Shown here piece by piece: positions 24,201-34,210 of a stretch of 64,000 nt of DNA; within the stretch, counting starts at the first letter, position 1, and every line of letters starts with the position of its first letter. Origin of the DNA: Oncomelania hupensis (taxonomy: Eukaryota > Mollusca > Gastropoda > Littorinimorpha > Pomatiopsidae). Below the pieces are notes generated by a model. The model saw only the letters and a program-made list of their open reading frames with translations, made no database searches and had not been told where the DNA came from. Where the stretch lies: positions 25,560,744-25,624,743 of the forward strand of contig CM072516.1 in the NCBI GenBank assembly GCA_036898135.1, read 5' to 3'. Both the position numbers and the translations under genes were made by a program.

Positions 24201-26842
24201 ATCTTCCGTTTTTACTTTGATCTTGAAGGTCAGTCTTTTTAGGCCTTGCAAAAACATATAAAAAATGGGCAATCTTACTGTGGAATAGCTGTTTATTTAA
24301 CCGATAGTATGCAATAACAGTGGGTTATTTGATCAGACATGCACGAGAGGTCACGTGTGGGTCAAGGTCATCCCAAAATCAAGATCACTGAAGGTCAAGG
24401 TCATCCCAAAGTCACTTTTTTTTGTTGCATTGTACAACTTTCGATGTGCTTTATTCGATAGTACATAAGTGTGTTTGGAGCCGGAGGTAAAGAGCATAGA
24501 AAGATCAAAGTCTGTATTACTTTGCATTTCAATGCCATTGTAGCATGTTGTTTTTTATTGCCACTCGTTTTCATGCTAATCCTACCAGGCCGAGTTACCG
24601 AATATTAGGTTTACAATCGATTTAATTCCTATATATCGAGTTACAGAATTCTAGGTATTTGGGACAGCATGTCAAGAAGTACTAATAATAACAGCCAATC
24701 ATGGTTAAATCTCACATTTGGTGCGAGAGTAGTCCTTACAAGGCATCTTCCTTGAAGAAAACTGTGAGTTAGTTATTTCAGTAGATATTTAGCAAAAATT
24801 CACCATGAAAATATTGACGAATGAACCGAGCACGTCCACAGGAAAAAGATAAGTCCTACATGCTTCACACTGCAGCAGGTAATGGCAGCTTTGGACGCTT
24901 CAGACGGCGATGAAGCAGATTTTCTTAATCAATATGATTATTCACTACTGGTTTGCCTGATACTAGCAATTTTCTTACCCTTGTACATTTTCCTTATTTT
25001 TCGCCTGGGAGGCCAGGTATGGGGCAAGTTAGCGTGGGAGGCTCGGGTCTGGTAGGGTTAAATATTAGAAGTTCAGAAGGAGCATGTGAGTCCAGGGTGG
25101 AGAATTTTCCGCGGATCCACGAATTTCCTTGGAAGGCATTTGCATTTCCGAGAAAACAAATATTGAGTTCCGAGATTTAGGCCTACAAATCAAGATTCTT
25201 AACTTTTTTGAAAAGCATGTGCATAAAACATTCTTTTTTTGTGTGTTTTGTTTTTGTTTATATTCATGCTCACTTTGTGCTTTTTGCTTTCAGGAGAGGC
25301 CCTAAATTACTTTCAAAATTGCATAAATTCATTTTCTTTGCCCCCATGGACCCCGTGCCGGGGCCTGGGCCCTGGGTCCCGGCCGGATTTCAGAGATTTC
25401 TTGATTCAGTTGTTCTCCACCCTGGAGTCATATGGGCTTTGCCCTTCTAGTTAATCCTGTGTATTGTTTCTATCCAGATGGCTATGTCCGTGATAACCCA
25501 ACTGCGGCTAGGTGGCAGCGGTTATGCTCCCGATCCTAGTACAGGACTGCTAAATCATGTAAAAGGCCTTGGTCTGCTCACTGACATGATGAACAAACTG
25601 CAGCGGGTCATGGAGGAAACAGAATGTGTCAAGTAAGTCAGCAGCATAAATTTAAAACACAAACAAGTGTAATAAAATGATATATTAAATAATTTTTTTT
25701 TTTAAAGATGTACTAAACTATTATTTCTTCTTATGTTGTTAAACTGTAATCGTTTTACAGAGTGGTGAGAAAAAAAAACTTCAGTGACTCCAATGAAGGC
25801 TGAAATTCTTCACAATGTACATATGTTTTTATTTCAATCTTAACATACTTGTCTTATTGGTTTGTTTATTTTTACTGGTTCAGTCAGTCAGAGTGTCAGG
25901 TTTAAGTTCTATCAGTGTATTTTATTGTATTTACTCTATACTGTATTTTGTTGTATTAACAAATACCCCCACCCATTGGGGTGCCGGGGATTTCTGTGTA
26001 AACAATTTCCCCACTTTCTGGAAAGTTAGTGCTTTAAATTCCCACTGTCACTGTCTTTCTCATTTGTTATTTCTCATTCCTACCCTGTTCTATCAATCTA
26101 CTATACTATCTTCTTCGCTAGACCAGTCGCCTACATTTTTTCTTGAAAACTCTTACATAACTGCTCATTTGTGTATTAGGTCTGTTGGGTCAGCTTAGGA
26201 ATATTGGAGGCTTTGGGCCAAATGGTCATTAGGGCTTCCTATGATATTATTATTTAGCAATGTAGGCATTTTATAGGTGGGTGTTTTGTTCATATTTTAT
26301 AATGGTGTTTGTATTCTATTTTGTTTTTGTAAACGGGGGTTCGATAAATTAGAGTATAGCCTCAGCGTCCCCTTGCTTGGGATGCCTTTATTGAGCGGCT
26401 GGTGGAGTGCCTTCAGTGTTACCACTAGGGTTGTTTCAGCAGATCTGTTATACAGATCAGGGATGAGTCCTCTTTCAAGTGTTGGTCCTGATTTTGTGGT
26501 CCTGATTTGGCTCTTTGCAGCCCTCTGGACCATGTAAGCAATTAATAACTAACTACAAACTATAAAGAAAAAGTGTATATGTGTGTGTGTTACATTTTCT
26601 TACATCTTTTAGAACCTTTTACTTTTGTTTAGTTGTACTGCACATGTGTGCATGTACACATTTCTCTTACTGTGTTTATGTGTGTGTGTATGTGTTAGAT
26701 GTATGTAGTTTAGTATCTATATTTTTATAGCTCCACGTTTTATTGTATTTTACAGTCTCTTATTCTGCGAGTACTGGCATGAGAGGATGCTTGTGAATGC
26801 TTTGAGCATACTTTTTGGGTTGGAATTGCGCTTTATAAAATC

Positions 26843-26899
<57 letters not shown>

Positions 26900-28155
26900 G
26901 AAAATATGCCTTTTTTAATACTTTGTGAAGGGATGTTAAACTGAAAAATCAAGGATGATATATGAGAGTTAAAAATAATGGTTGCCCCCTCGGAACTCTT
27001 GAGTGAAAAGAGCAGGTCATGGGCCCTAGAAGTGTTTTTAGTCATCATTCATATTGTAATGAAACAAAACAAAACCAAAACTCACCCTGTGGCTAAAGGG
27101 GATAGTTATATGCTTGATATGTTGCATTATTTTCATCTTATACTTTCCAGTGCCATGTCACTTCATGTATTTTCATTACTTTAGTGAAAAGCAACTGTAA
27201 CTGTAAGGTTGTGTGTGGTAGTGTGTGTGTGCACACTAAGAGGTACAAACTCACAGACAAACTGTGAATGTATGTATTTAATTAATATCCTTACATTATC
27301 TTGAAACCAATTTTGCTCATGCATTCGCTTGGTGCTCTGTTAAATGCAATTTCTGAAAATATTCTGTTTAAGAGCCAGCGTGCAGAGATTGGTGGGAGTG
27401 ATCAGAAAGAATATTGCCACTTGCAAAAGCCAGCGCTACAAGCGAGAGACCGTGGAAGCTGTAGCTGCCGAAATACATCAAGAATTGGAGCAAGTCCTTT
27501 GTGATTTACACTCCTCTAGCTCCTTGGTTAGCCCAGATAAGGTACAACAATGTAAAGTGGGCAATATTTCTTCTTCAGTAATAAAGTAATAATGATATAA
27601 TCCTTTATGAAAAGCTAGGGAGTCACCCTCACACTTCTCACAAAAAGAGCCTTTGAACATTTTTTTAGGCGAGGTGGGAGAAAGGAGGGTGGGGGGGGGG
27701 GGAGGGGAGAGAATAACAGAATTTCAAAGGGGTCACTTCATACATTATACGACATTTTAGGAATTTACAAATATTTTAGTTTGCTGTTAATTTTAAGAAA
27801 CTATTACAGTAAATCGAAAGCGATTGAAATTTCATCTGTTATGCTTTGAAATTAGATTGGAAACTTGTTATAGCTTGTTCATAATCTGTTCTCAAAATGA
27901 AATTAATCTTCACAACCTTTTCTGAAATAAAATTCTTTAAACAGCCGGCCTGTGAGGGAGGGAGCCTCGCCAGCCGCCGACCACGCAAAGTGTTGCTGCA
28001 TTACTTAGATAAGCAGGCAGTGATTGCTTGGGGTTCTGGAAATTCTGGGCCAGGGCACCAAACTTGGCTGAGCGACATACCATTTGGCCCGCACACACCC
28101 TCTCGCTTCCCTTGCGTCCTCACACAGTTCAGGTCTGCTTAGTTTTTTTTGTTGC

Positions 28156-28198
<43 letters not shown>

Positions 28199-30546
28199 GA
28201 ATAATAATAATAATAATAAAAAGCTGAGGGTAAACCTATCATTCACAATATATTTTCTGAATGAGGTGTGCTTTGAGGTTCTTTTTGATAGTTCCAAAAC
28301 TTGTCATGCAAGTTTCATGTAGAGTAGAGCCAAAAATAGTCCACTCAATGAATTTCCGCTCTTTTTTTGTTAAATCCAACAGACAGCTCAGTGAAAAGCG
28401 TAAATGTTGCAAGAGGCAACAAAAACAACTGTACTTTTGGATTATGGAAAACAAATGCTGCAATTCATTCCTCGAAATTTAGTTCGTTGGTGGTGATAAA
28501 ATGGTAGAAAACGCATGTGATTTCGTTCAAACTGAGACTCCTTACTACTATTCATGCATTCTCAAAAAGTTATTTCTTTGTAGATGAGGTCTGTTGGATC
28601 AGCTTGGGAGTGTTGGACGCTTTCTGCCGGGTGGTCACTAGGGCTTCCTATGATTGAATTATTTAGCACTAAAGGCATTTTATATGTATATGTTTTTGTT
28701 GATGATTTGTAATGATGGTTGTATTCTATTTTGTTTTTGTAACCGGGGGTTCGCGTAGTTGAGGTAAACCCTTAGCCGTCCCCCGCGTGGGATGTCTTTA
28801 TTGTGAGGTGACTGGCTGTGACAAGGCGGGCAATCACCTTCTGAGCTAAGCTGCTAGACAGTCATCACTCACTCGCTCAGCCAGCCATCATTCCTCTTGA
28901 CCAGCCATCACTAGCCAGCCCGCTCGCCCAGCGCTTAAGCCCCGCCCCCCGGGGTAACCCTGTTTAAAGCCTGACACGCCACAAGACCGGGTGTCAGATG
29001 CCAACCTCCCTGCCTTGAAGTCACAACTGTCCGAAAACACGTCTACATCACCGAGTGACCTCTGAGTTTCGACAGTACCCTTGTGCTTCCACCCGTCTTA
29101 AACCAAGGTAAGAGAGGGAACTTACTCTTTGTCATATAGCTGACCCATCGCCCGTCGTTCGCCCATCATGTTCATGCGTCCTGTCAATATGTATGTTCAT
29201 GTTTATAATTTTGCCTTGATGTGTGGCTATGACTTGTATTTATCCCTTGCACATATTTTCTACCTCGTATATGACCCAGGACATGTTCGGATTTATGCTT
29301 GTATGCTCCGTCTGCCCCATGTGTAAATACCCCATGCGATGCCGTCCCTACATATAGATTAACGTCCACAGTACAGCCCAGGCCTACAACCCCTTTGCCC
29401 TGTACCCTCCATTTGCTTTCCCCCATGCTCCCAATGTATAAACATTTGCCCTGTTGACTACCCCATCCAAATGCGCCGAATGTATCTTATACTAGTGGCT
29501 GCCAATAAACTCCACTTTGGCCCAGTAAATCTAGATGCATTGTTTGACTGTTGGTATTTGCACTGGCTCAACCCATGACCGTCAAGCCAATTTGAATTCT
29601 GAGAAGGGCTATCATAACCACAGGCCCTGAATCCACACTATCCCTATCCCCCGCTGATACAACGTCGGTACACATTGCAGACGGGTTCCTGTACCGGGCG
29701 TATCACCCCGGCATTGCATCAACTCCCAGTCACTGACCCGCCGCAGGCCCCTGTCAACCCAGGAGGTCAATGAGAAGCGAGACTTGGGACTTCGCCATTT
29801 TCCAGACGGCTTGCCACGAAAGCCGATTTCCATGCCTGTACCATATCACAAGACTAGCACTCGTGGTCCATGAGTCATCATCGCGTGACCACTGACCTGC
29901 ATCTTTCCACCCACGGTACTACCCACGCTAACAAGCCAACCAGAGTATCCTGGACAAATCGCCGCACTGCAGTACAGAGCTAAGTGCCTAAGCCTACGAG
30001 AATCCCCCCTCGCCAGATTATCAGAGAGACTCTAAAACCATACAGATACACTCTCGCCCTGTGATGAGATCAGTCTACATTCGCTCTAGTATCCCCAATA
30101 TTGACTACCCAGAAAATCACCGGACTACTCCTTACTAAAAGACGCTATGCCTATGACTCACGCTAGAAGTATCTGACCTAGACTCTCCATTTCAAATTAA
30201 TAAAGTAACTAGCTATAGAAATCGCAATTACCAGGACTGGCCTTTGAATGTGCATTTCTTAACTAGTGTAGCCTTATTCTCTTTCTCGTCTTTTCCCTGT
30301 CTGTTTATTAAGTTGGCCCAGCACTAATCTCTGGAATGTCACCGCACCATTAACCTATTCAAAGGAGGTAATAACGCGCTAGAGATTAAGAGCTTACCCC
30401 CATCCCCCAACCCCTCTCTTCGTGACACTGGCCGGTGGAGGGCATTCAATTTTCCCACTGGGGTTGTTTCGGCAGATCTTTTATGCGGATCGGGGGTTGT
30501 CCGGTCCTGATTTGGCTCGGAAGAGTCCGCTGGACCTAAAGCAACA

Positions 30547-30585
<39 letters not shown>

Positions 30586-31560
30586 TTCTTTGTAGATCAC
30601 CTGTGGTGACTTGCTCACCTATTGGCAAGAAGGAACAGAAGAAAAATGCACTACAAAAGAAGAAACCAATGGCAATGGTGGTACGTAAAGGCGCATGACC
30701 ATGTTTCTGTGTGCTTGAGAGAGCGAGAGAAAAAGTGTATGTGTGTTGGAGAGCAGTTTACAGGTAGGTAGTGTGTATACAGGTGCATGCGAGCATCTTT
30801 GTTAATAATAAGGGAATAAAGTCTCTTTAACATGAATACCTTGAATCAAATATTATGGTTTGCTTGTTAATTGTGCTGGTTTGTGTGCTTTATTTTAAGT
30901 GTAGTTTGTCTTTTTGTTCAGAGCACCAACCTGTTACCAGACAACATTGATCAGCCCTTGATCCAGAGAGCAGTGAAGCGTCTTTGTGATACAGTCATTG
31001 TTATACCAAGGTATAGCAAAATTTGTTCTGTACTTGTCTAGTGTGTTGCCAACGTCCATGTTGTTAATTAGATTTGTTGTTGTGTTTTGTGCATATGATA
31101 GTTAATAAACAATAAAAAAAATATATATATAAATAGGGTATTATATACTGGGTGTTTCTTTTTAAATCTTAAGGTTAGAATAAAATGAAATAAATAATAA
31201 TTTTCTGTGGGCAGCAAAACTATTGTCCATCCAGCAGAGTCCAAAATGGAAGCTCTCGCTCGAGAACACGGAGAAGACGACCTGGACGTTCAGGGTCAGG
31301 AGAATGCCAAAGTCATTTCTCTTGGCCCTTGTAAGAAGAAAGCCAAGAAGTCAACCAGTAAGCCCTTGTCCTCACCTGGGAATGCTACAGCTCCGTTGAG
31401 GCTTGGAGTGAAAGCTGGGGCGACAGGCAGTGGCTCTCAGCTTAGCAGTTCACAACAGAACAGGATGCAGGAAGATAAACGCCAAGGCAAGAAATGTCGT
31501 CGGAAACTTATACCCCTTATTCAGGGACAGAAGCCCATCACCAGCTTCTTTCGAGTTTGA
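15061..31560 (+). CDS. PARPBP: PARPBP (PARI) orthologue, nine-exon gene
   Basis: PARPBP/PARI is a nuclear protein that binds modified PCNA and RAD51 and restrains homologous recombination at replication forks. It has a UvrD-helicase-like fold without helicase motifs. Exons join as 15061-15267, 20217-20663, 21200-21439, 21645-21809, 25478-25632, 27373-27585, 30596-30680, 30922-31010 and 31215-31560. The phases are compatible throughout and give 648 residues (human about 579). Diagnostic matches are SLLVNTRNEVAFTHIFN and GLTHQTFTQLKH in exon 4, and LGGSGYAPDPSTGLLNHVKG in exon 5. The C-terminal PIP box QKPITSFF is at residues 639-646, followed by RV and stop. AATAAA signals lie at 32002 and 32022. 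Intron 1 holds a broken CDC16 copy on the other strand. The least certain join is the 3' end of exon 6. Orthology was recognised by eye. Confidence 0.88.
15683..15757. repeat. 75-bp dispersed repeat, copy A
   Basis: CAAAATACTACTGCTCCACG and the following bases to CGAGGTCAAGGTCATC recur with high identity at 19577-19650. The only other copy in the window directly abuts the first surviving exon of the CDC16 relic. Confidence 0.65.
16118..16480 (-). repeat. Probable dispersed element with TTTAGA tail
   Basis: On the - strand this ends in TCTAAA-type tandem units (16118-16145), preceded by GGGCCGCCTCCCCTGTGGAA-like sequence. A GAGTACCCAGAGAAAACCCC block lies near 16325, a motif often seen in dispersed invertebrate repeats. 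No coding potential. Boundaries are approximate. Confidence 0.4.
17425..19575 (-). pseudogene. CDC16: CDC16 (APC6) pseudogene nested in PARPBP intron 1
   Basis: CDC16 is the TPR scaffold subunit of the anaphase-promoting complex. On this strand nearly the whole protein can be followed. About 19575-19069 gives YESALFCADKLVSLS, SRKLDKQYAACRYLAAKCHF and DVYCFEAFDLLVNHHMMSAQ. About 18829-18659 gives NRLKKNDKPGK to ENLDVVVNLAERLYYN. About 18654-18400 gives CDFHECFRIT and GHKLVDFYPNKPVSWFAVGC. About 18210-17645 gives TFGPAWLAYGHFFAADNEHD and KWEPLLNNLGHMARKLQKFE. About 17685-17425 gives ALGLRRDDAFSTTML. Disablements are a 4-nt insertion after YYN (near 18656), an extra base in an A run (near 18550), an in-frame TAA (near 18533) and a missing base before ALGLRR (near 17677). 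The first exon is not found. Introns remain at about 18210-18400 and 18830-19066, so it is not a processed copy. A poorly sequenced functional gene cannot be fully excluded. Confidence 0.8.
19577..19650. repeat. 75-bp dispersed repeat, copy B
   Basis: Second copy of the sequence at 15683-15757. It directly precedes, in the CDC16 reading direction, the first recognisable CDC16 codons, where the acceptor of that exon would be expected. Confidence 0.65.
19868..20200 (-). mobile_element. Diverged SINE copy split by inverted repeats
   Basis: The right part (AGGATCTTTACAGTCAG, then ACTAGACCTTGATTTATACT) and the left part (GCACTCACCAGTCT) match the middle of the SINE at 21980-22443. They are separated by the paired hairpins at 19962-20086. 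It lacks the tRNA-like head. It lies at the end of PARPBP intron 1, close to the exon 2 acceptor. Confidence 0.5.
19962..20086. repeat. Two adjoining hairpins
   Basis: First, CTAACAGAAAATCATTCCC and its complement form an 87-bp inverted repeat (19962-20048) with arms of about 41 bp meeting near 20005. Second, GCCTCAGGACCCC and its complement enclose an (AT)n core (20048-20086). Together they look like one or two foldback insertions within a SINE remnant. Confidence 0.8.
20217..20663 (+). CDS. PARPBP: PARPBP exon 2
   Basis: Acceptor TTACAG, donor CAG/GTACAC, 149 codons, phase 0 at both ends. Contains EVEYNEFLASSNHVDIVDVL, matching the vertebrate YDDFLKNSNMLDLIDVY segment. The middle is rich in Ser and Asn and poorly conserved. 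Confidence 0.87.
21200..21439 (+). CDS. PARPBP: PARPBP exon 3
   Basis: Acceptor CTGTTTCAG, donor AAG/GTAAGC, 80 codons, phase 0 at both ends. The sequence SCIIELLKRLKKDRSQN and the hydrophilic stretch after it show no strong family motif. The call rests on open frame, splice signals and position. Confidence 0.75.
21645..21809 (+). CDS. PARPBP: PARPBP exon 4
   Basis: Acceptor ACAATAG, donor CAG/GTAAGC, 55 codons, phase 0 at both ends. This is the best conserved exon. FSLLVNTRNEVAFTHIFNTP followed by ERGLTHQTFTQLKH aligns almost residue for residue with vertebrate PARPBP. Confidence 0.92.
21980..22443 (-). mobile_element. tRNA-derived SINE
   Basis: On the - strand it starts GGGAGGCATGGTGGTCTAAT with an A-box-like segment (GGTCTAATCGTAGTGC) and a good B box, GGTTCGAGCCT (complement at 22380-22390). 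TTGTGTTGTGTCCCTGGGAA follows, as in many invertebrate tRNA-type SINEs. A roughly 300-bp body then leads to an ACT/AAT tandem tail at the low-coordinate end. It lies in PARPBP intron 4 in antisense. The target duplication is unclear. Confidence 0.75.
22444..25477. other. PARPBP intron 4 remainder; nothing recognised
   Basis: AT-rich intron sequence with several AAGGTCAAGGTCAT-type phrases (24050-24420) and T or A runs near 23950 and 24012. No exon matching PARPBP or another protein was found between exons 4 and 5. Confidence 0.5.
25478..25632 (+). CDS. PARPBP: PARPBP exon 5
   Basis: Acceptor TATCCAG, donor AA/GTAAGT, 51 codons plus 2 nt. Encodes MSVITQLRLGGSGYAPDP and TGLLNHVKGLGLLTDMMNK, matching the vertebrate LGGKGYAPPPSDPLRTHVKG segment. 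No complete reading frame of 60 codons covers it, so an ORF-length filter would miss it. Confidence 0.9.
25965..26555 (+). mobile_element. Retroposon family R1, copy 3
   Basis: Begins CCCACCCATTGGGGTGCCGG, passes through AAAGTTAGTGCTTTAAATTC, TTATTTAGCAATGTAGGCAT and GGGGGTTCGATAAATTAGAG, and ends GGACCATGTAAGCAATTAAT then AACTAAC. It lies in PARPBP intron 5 in sense. The target duplication is not obvious. Confidence 0.85.
26843..26898. repeat. (ATT)n microsatellite
   Basis: About 18 TTA units in PARPBP intron 5. Confidence 0.95.
27373..27585 (+). CDS. PARPBP: PARPBP exon 6
   Basis: The frame KASVQRLVGVIRKNIATCKS continues with RETVEAVAAEIHQELEQVL, matching the vertebrate helix that ends EEVAQDLDLRIKNI. 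The obvious donor GATAAG/GTACAA at 27542 would end in phase 0 and does not fit exon 7. The donor AA/GTAATA at 27586 leaves two bases and restores the frame, so it is preferred. An unrecognised small exon between 27541 and 30596 is the alternative. The acceptor AAG at 27371 has a weak pyrimidine tract. Confidence 0.7.
28158..28220. repeat. (AAT)n microsatellite
   Basis: About 20 AAT units with one AAG interruption, in PARPBP intron 6. Confidence 0.95.
28586..28816 (+). mobile_element. Retroposon family R1, copy 4 (5'-truncated), left part
   Basis: Starts inside the family at GAGGTCTGTTGGATCAGC and runs to GAGGTGACTGGC, where a solo LTR interrupts it. The preceding ATTTCTTTGTAGAT (28572-28585) is repeated exactly after the 3' end of the copy (30584-30597). 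That makes a 14-bp target duplication covering the acceptor of PARPBP exon 7. Confidence 0.85.
28817..30427. mobile_element. Solo LTR of an LTR retrotransposon
   Basis: A 1,611-bp insertion starts TGTGACAAGG and ends CTTCGTGACA. Its ends are TG...CA and nearly inverted to each other. It is flanked by a perfect 5-bp duplication CTGGC (28812-28816 and 30428-30432). It interrupts a family R1 retroposon whose two halves join cleanly without it. There is no gag or pol frame and no second LTR was seen, so a solo LTR left by recombination is the simplest reading. CCAATAAACT near 29500 could be a polyadenylation signal. A non-autonomous short LTR element is the alternative. Confidence 0.78.
30428..30583 (+). 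mobile_element. Retroposon family R1, copy 4, right part
   Basis: Resumes with CTGGCCGGTGGAGGGCATTC, AGATCTTTTATGCGGATCGG and AGAGTCCGCTGGACCTAAAG, and ends in about nine AATC units. PARPBP exon 7 begins 12 bp further on. Confidence 0.88.
30596..30680 (+). CDS. PARPBP: PARPBP exon 7
   Basis: Acceptor TTTCTTTGTAG, donor GTG/GTACGT. In the frame fitting exon 8 it reads SPVVTCSPIGKKEQKKN then ALQKKKPMAMV, a basic segment that may serve in nuclear targeting. The acceptor lies within the 14-bp target duplication of a retroposon inserted directly upstream. Confidence 0.72.
30922..31010 (+). CDS. PARPBP: PARPBP exon 8
   Basis: Acceptor TTTTTGTTCAG, donor CCAAG/GTATAG, 29 codons plus 2 nt. Encodes STNLLPDNIDQPLIQRAVKR then LCDTVIVIP, comparable to vertebrate SPTQVNNSIKPLRERICVSM. 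Confidence 0.8.
31215..31560 (+). CDS. PARPBP: PARPBP exon 9 with PIP box
   Basis: Acceptor GGGCAG, 114 codons to TGA. A basic, Ser-rich linker (KKKAKKSTSKPLSS) leads to GQKPITSFFRV, a canonical PCNA-binding motif at the extreme C-terminus as in vertebrate PARPBP. Confidence 0.92.
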
Positions 31561-32001
31561 AAAAAAAAAAACATCATCAATGGTTTCATCGGGCTGTTAG
31601 TCTAGATCTATGGAGGATCGACAGAATTCTTTCTCTTTTACATGAACAACAGTCATAAGTAGCCTGTGTAAGTATTCTTACGACTTTCATATTCCAAGCT
31701 TTGCTAAAAACATTGCCTTCTGTGATTGATCAATTACCGTGCGATATCAGTTTTAGTCACACTCTACCTGGCCAATGGAAATATATAATAATACACTTGT
31801 GGAAATTGATAAACACATTTTTATCTGGTTTGATTCACCTTCTTAAGGTAACTACTTCATATACCTCATGGAAAAGGAATACATTGGCTTTTTGGATGAC
31901 TCTTTCACTCATTGACTTGTCACTGTGCATCATGTGTATTGATTGTGTGAATCTGTCTTTTTTTTTTTAAAATTCCTTCCCAATCTTTTTATGAGTTGTA
32001 G

Positions 32002-32027
32002 AATAAAATGAACTGTAATGGAATAAA
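32002..32027 (+). terminator. PARPBP: PARPBP polyadenylation signals
   Basis: Two AATAAA hexamers at 32002 and 32022 lie about 440 bp after the stop codon, with a T-rich region downstream. No competing gene end lies nearby. Confidence 0.6.
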
Positions 32028-32824
32028 AATAATTTATTGTATTTGCTGAATTCATGTTGAATTTTTACATGTTAATGTGCTGGATTTTCGTGTTGTTTTT
32101 ATTTTCTCACATCACATCAGTCAATCATTCATTTTAATGCTTTGATCAAAGAGCAAATTAAAAGCAAGATGGCAAGCCATTCAAACGTATTTCCAGACAT
32201 TCACACACAAAGTTGACAGAAAGTGCTAACATCCGTGGGCCTGTTCTGTCTTGGTTGTATCCTACAGAAGCAACATGAAAATGTGGAACCATTGGTTACC
32301 CCCTGAACTGTTTGCAAGCTATAATGTATGAAATCCGGTTCAGCGAATTTTTAGTTACACCACAAAACATGTGTTGAGACAATACCAAAAACATGTTTTG
32401 AATGGAAAAGTCAAATTTGGAGCAACAGATCAACTGACCAACCAACTGCAATACCAATATTCCAAAAATCATAAAAATTAGATCATCAGTTGTCTTAATT
32501 ATTTTATTTATTTTATTCTGGGGGGGGGGAGGGAGGGGGGGGGGGGGGATACAGAGCAAAACGCGTCTAGCAAGGAATTTACCCCCAGCAACTTCAAACC
32601 TTTGAGGTAGAACAAATAGACGACCCAAGAGGTTGGCCACTAGCCTAAGTATTGTACATATGAAGTTTGGCCGAAATCTGATTAGTAATTCTTGAGACAA
32701 TAGACTGGCTCATCCTGATTCCCAACAATTTTAAAGTATTTTCAGATATTTAGAAAAACAAAAATGGTAGTGGATTAAAAAAAAAAAACACTTTGCATTT
32801 AAAAGCAATCTGATTCAATGTTAA

Positions 32825-32897
<73 letters not shown>

Positions 32898-33329
32898 ACT
32901 CATGTCCGCCCCATCTCTCTTCATCTCTATTTCTCTCTGGTGCAACCAGTTATTCTTTGCACTTGCCAGTTCAGTTTTCTCTGTCATTATTTTATTTTTT
33001 TGTAATTTTATTTTAATCATTATGTGTTTTTTTTCCTAAATATATGTTAGATTGTGTGCAAAGGCATATTGAGTGAACTAGACTTCAGATTTGGTTATTT
33101 TAAGTAATAAAGGGATTTTTAGCGTTTATATCACACTATTCAAAACTTAATTCAAGTACACATTCAGCTACACACACATGCTAACATCATGCATCCTACA
33201 CAGTCAGCAGTTTGAGAAACAATAATTAGCACAATCAGCAGGTAATGTTAATTTTGTGTGTATGTGAGTGCGCATTGACTAGTGTATGTGCATAAGTGTG
33301 TGTCATACTGAGACGATCTCGATTTTTTT
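32028..33329. other. Intergenic; old repeat and simple sequence
   Basis: About 32165-32330 (ATGGCAAGCCATTCAAACGT, later ATGAAAATGTGGAAC) resembles 34170-34210 plus 34811-34950, so an old repeat is present. A G-rich run is at 32521-32548. No gene recognised. Confidence 0.45.
32826..32893. repeat. (CT)n microsatellite
   Basis: About 33 CT units with one TTCT slip near 32841. Confidence 0.95.
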
Positions 33330-33754
33330 TTTCTTGAAAACTCTTCCCAAACTCCTCATTTGTGTATGAGATCTGTTGGGTCAGCTTGACGATATTGGAC
33401 GCTTTGTGCCACATGGTCCATAGGGCTTCCTGTAATATTATTATTTAGCAATGTATGTATTTTATATGTATGTGTTTTGTTGATATTTTATTATGAAGTT
33501 TATATTCTATTTTGTTTTTGTAATCGGGGGCTCGATATATTAGAGTATAGCCTCATCATCCCCTACATAGGATGCCTTTATTGTAAAGTGAGCGACGTTT
33601 GGAGTGTACCACTACGGTGGTTTCAGCATATCTTTTCTTTTATACGGATCAAGGGTGAGTCCTCTTTCAACCATGTTGTGGTCCTGCTTTTGTGGTCCTG
33701 ATTCGGCTCTCTGCAGTCCGCTGGACCCCGTAAGCAATAAATAACTAACTAATT
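33330..33754 (+). mobile_element. Retroposon family R1, copy 5 (5'-truncated)
   Basis: Starts at the TTTTTTCTTGAAAACTCTTC point of the family. It carries subfamily markers shared only with copy 9 (TGTAATATTATTATTTAG, ATTATGAAGTTTATATTC) and ends AACTAACTAATT. It continues into 24 bp that also follow copy 9 (33755-33778). Confidence 0.87.
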
Positions 33755-34210
33755 CTTTATGAGCAATGACCTTACAAATATTGGGTCCATAAGGGCAAAT
33801 ACGTGATGACGGACATTTTAAGTTTTCTATCTTCATCTTGAGCGCATTTGCACTGGGGCTTATGGTATGCTAGTGAACAAATTTAGTTCTCATCATATTA
33901 ACCATACTGCTTATCAGTTCAATTATTTTATTTACTGTCATTGTTTATCTCGATTACTATACAATTAAGTAGCATAAAGTTACCCTTAGACATAGAAAGA
34001 TTTTTTTCCCTATGTTTATGAGATTTGCCTACACACAGCCAGGTAATTGGGATTAGGTCAGTTCTTTTATTCTGGATGGGACGCTTATCACCAATCCCAT
34101 AGTTTTACTTCAAGGTCATGCAGATTTGTTAATGCTCAACATAGTGTTCTATTTGATTTTCAAAAGCTAAAAAGAAGATGGCAAGCCATTCGAATGTATT
34201 TCCAGATATT

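Noticed and set aside
26297..26533. Recurring - strand frame with SAETTLVVTLKALHQP seen at several places
   Set aside because: The same short frame appears only within R1 retroposon copies and is broken differently in each, so it is not under coding constraint.
29612..29833. 73-codon - strand frame inside the solo LTR
   Set aside because: No similarity to gag, pol or any host protein, and LTRs normally lack coding sequence.
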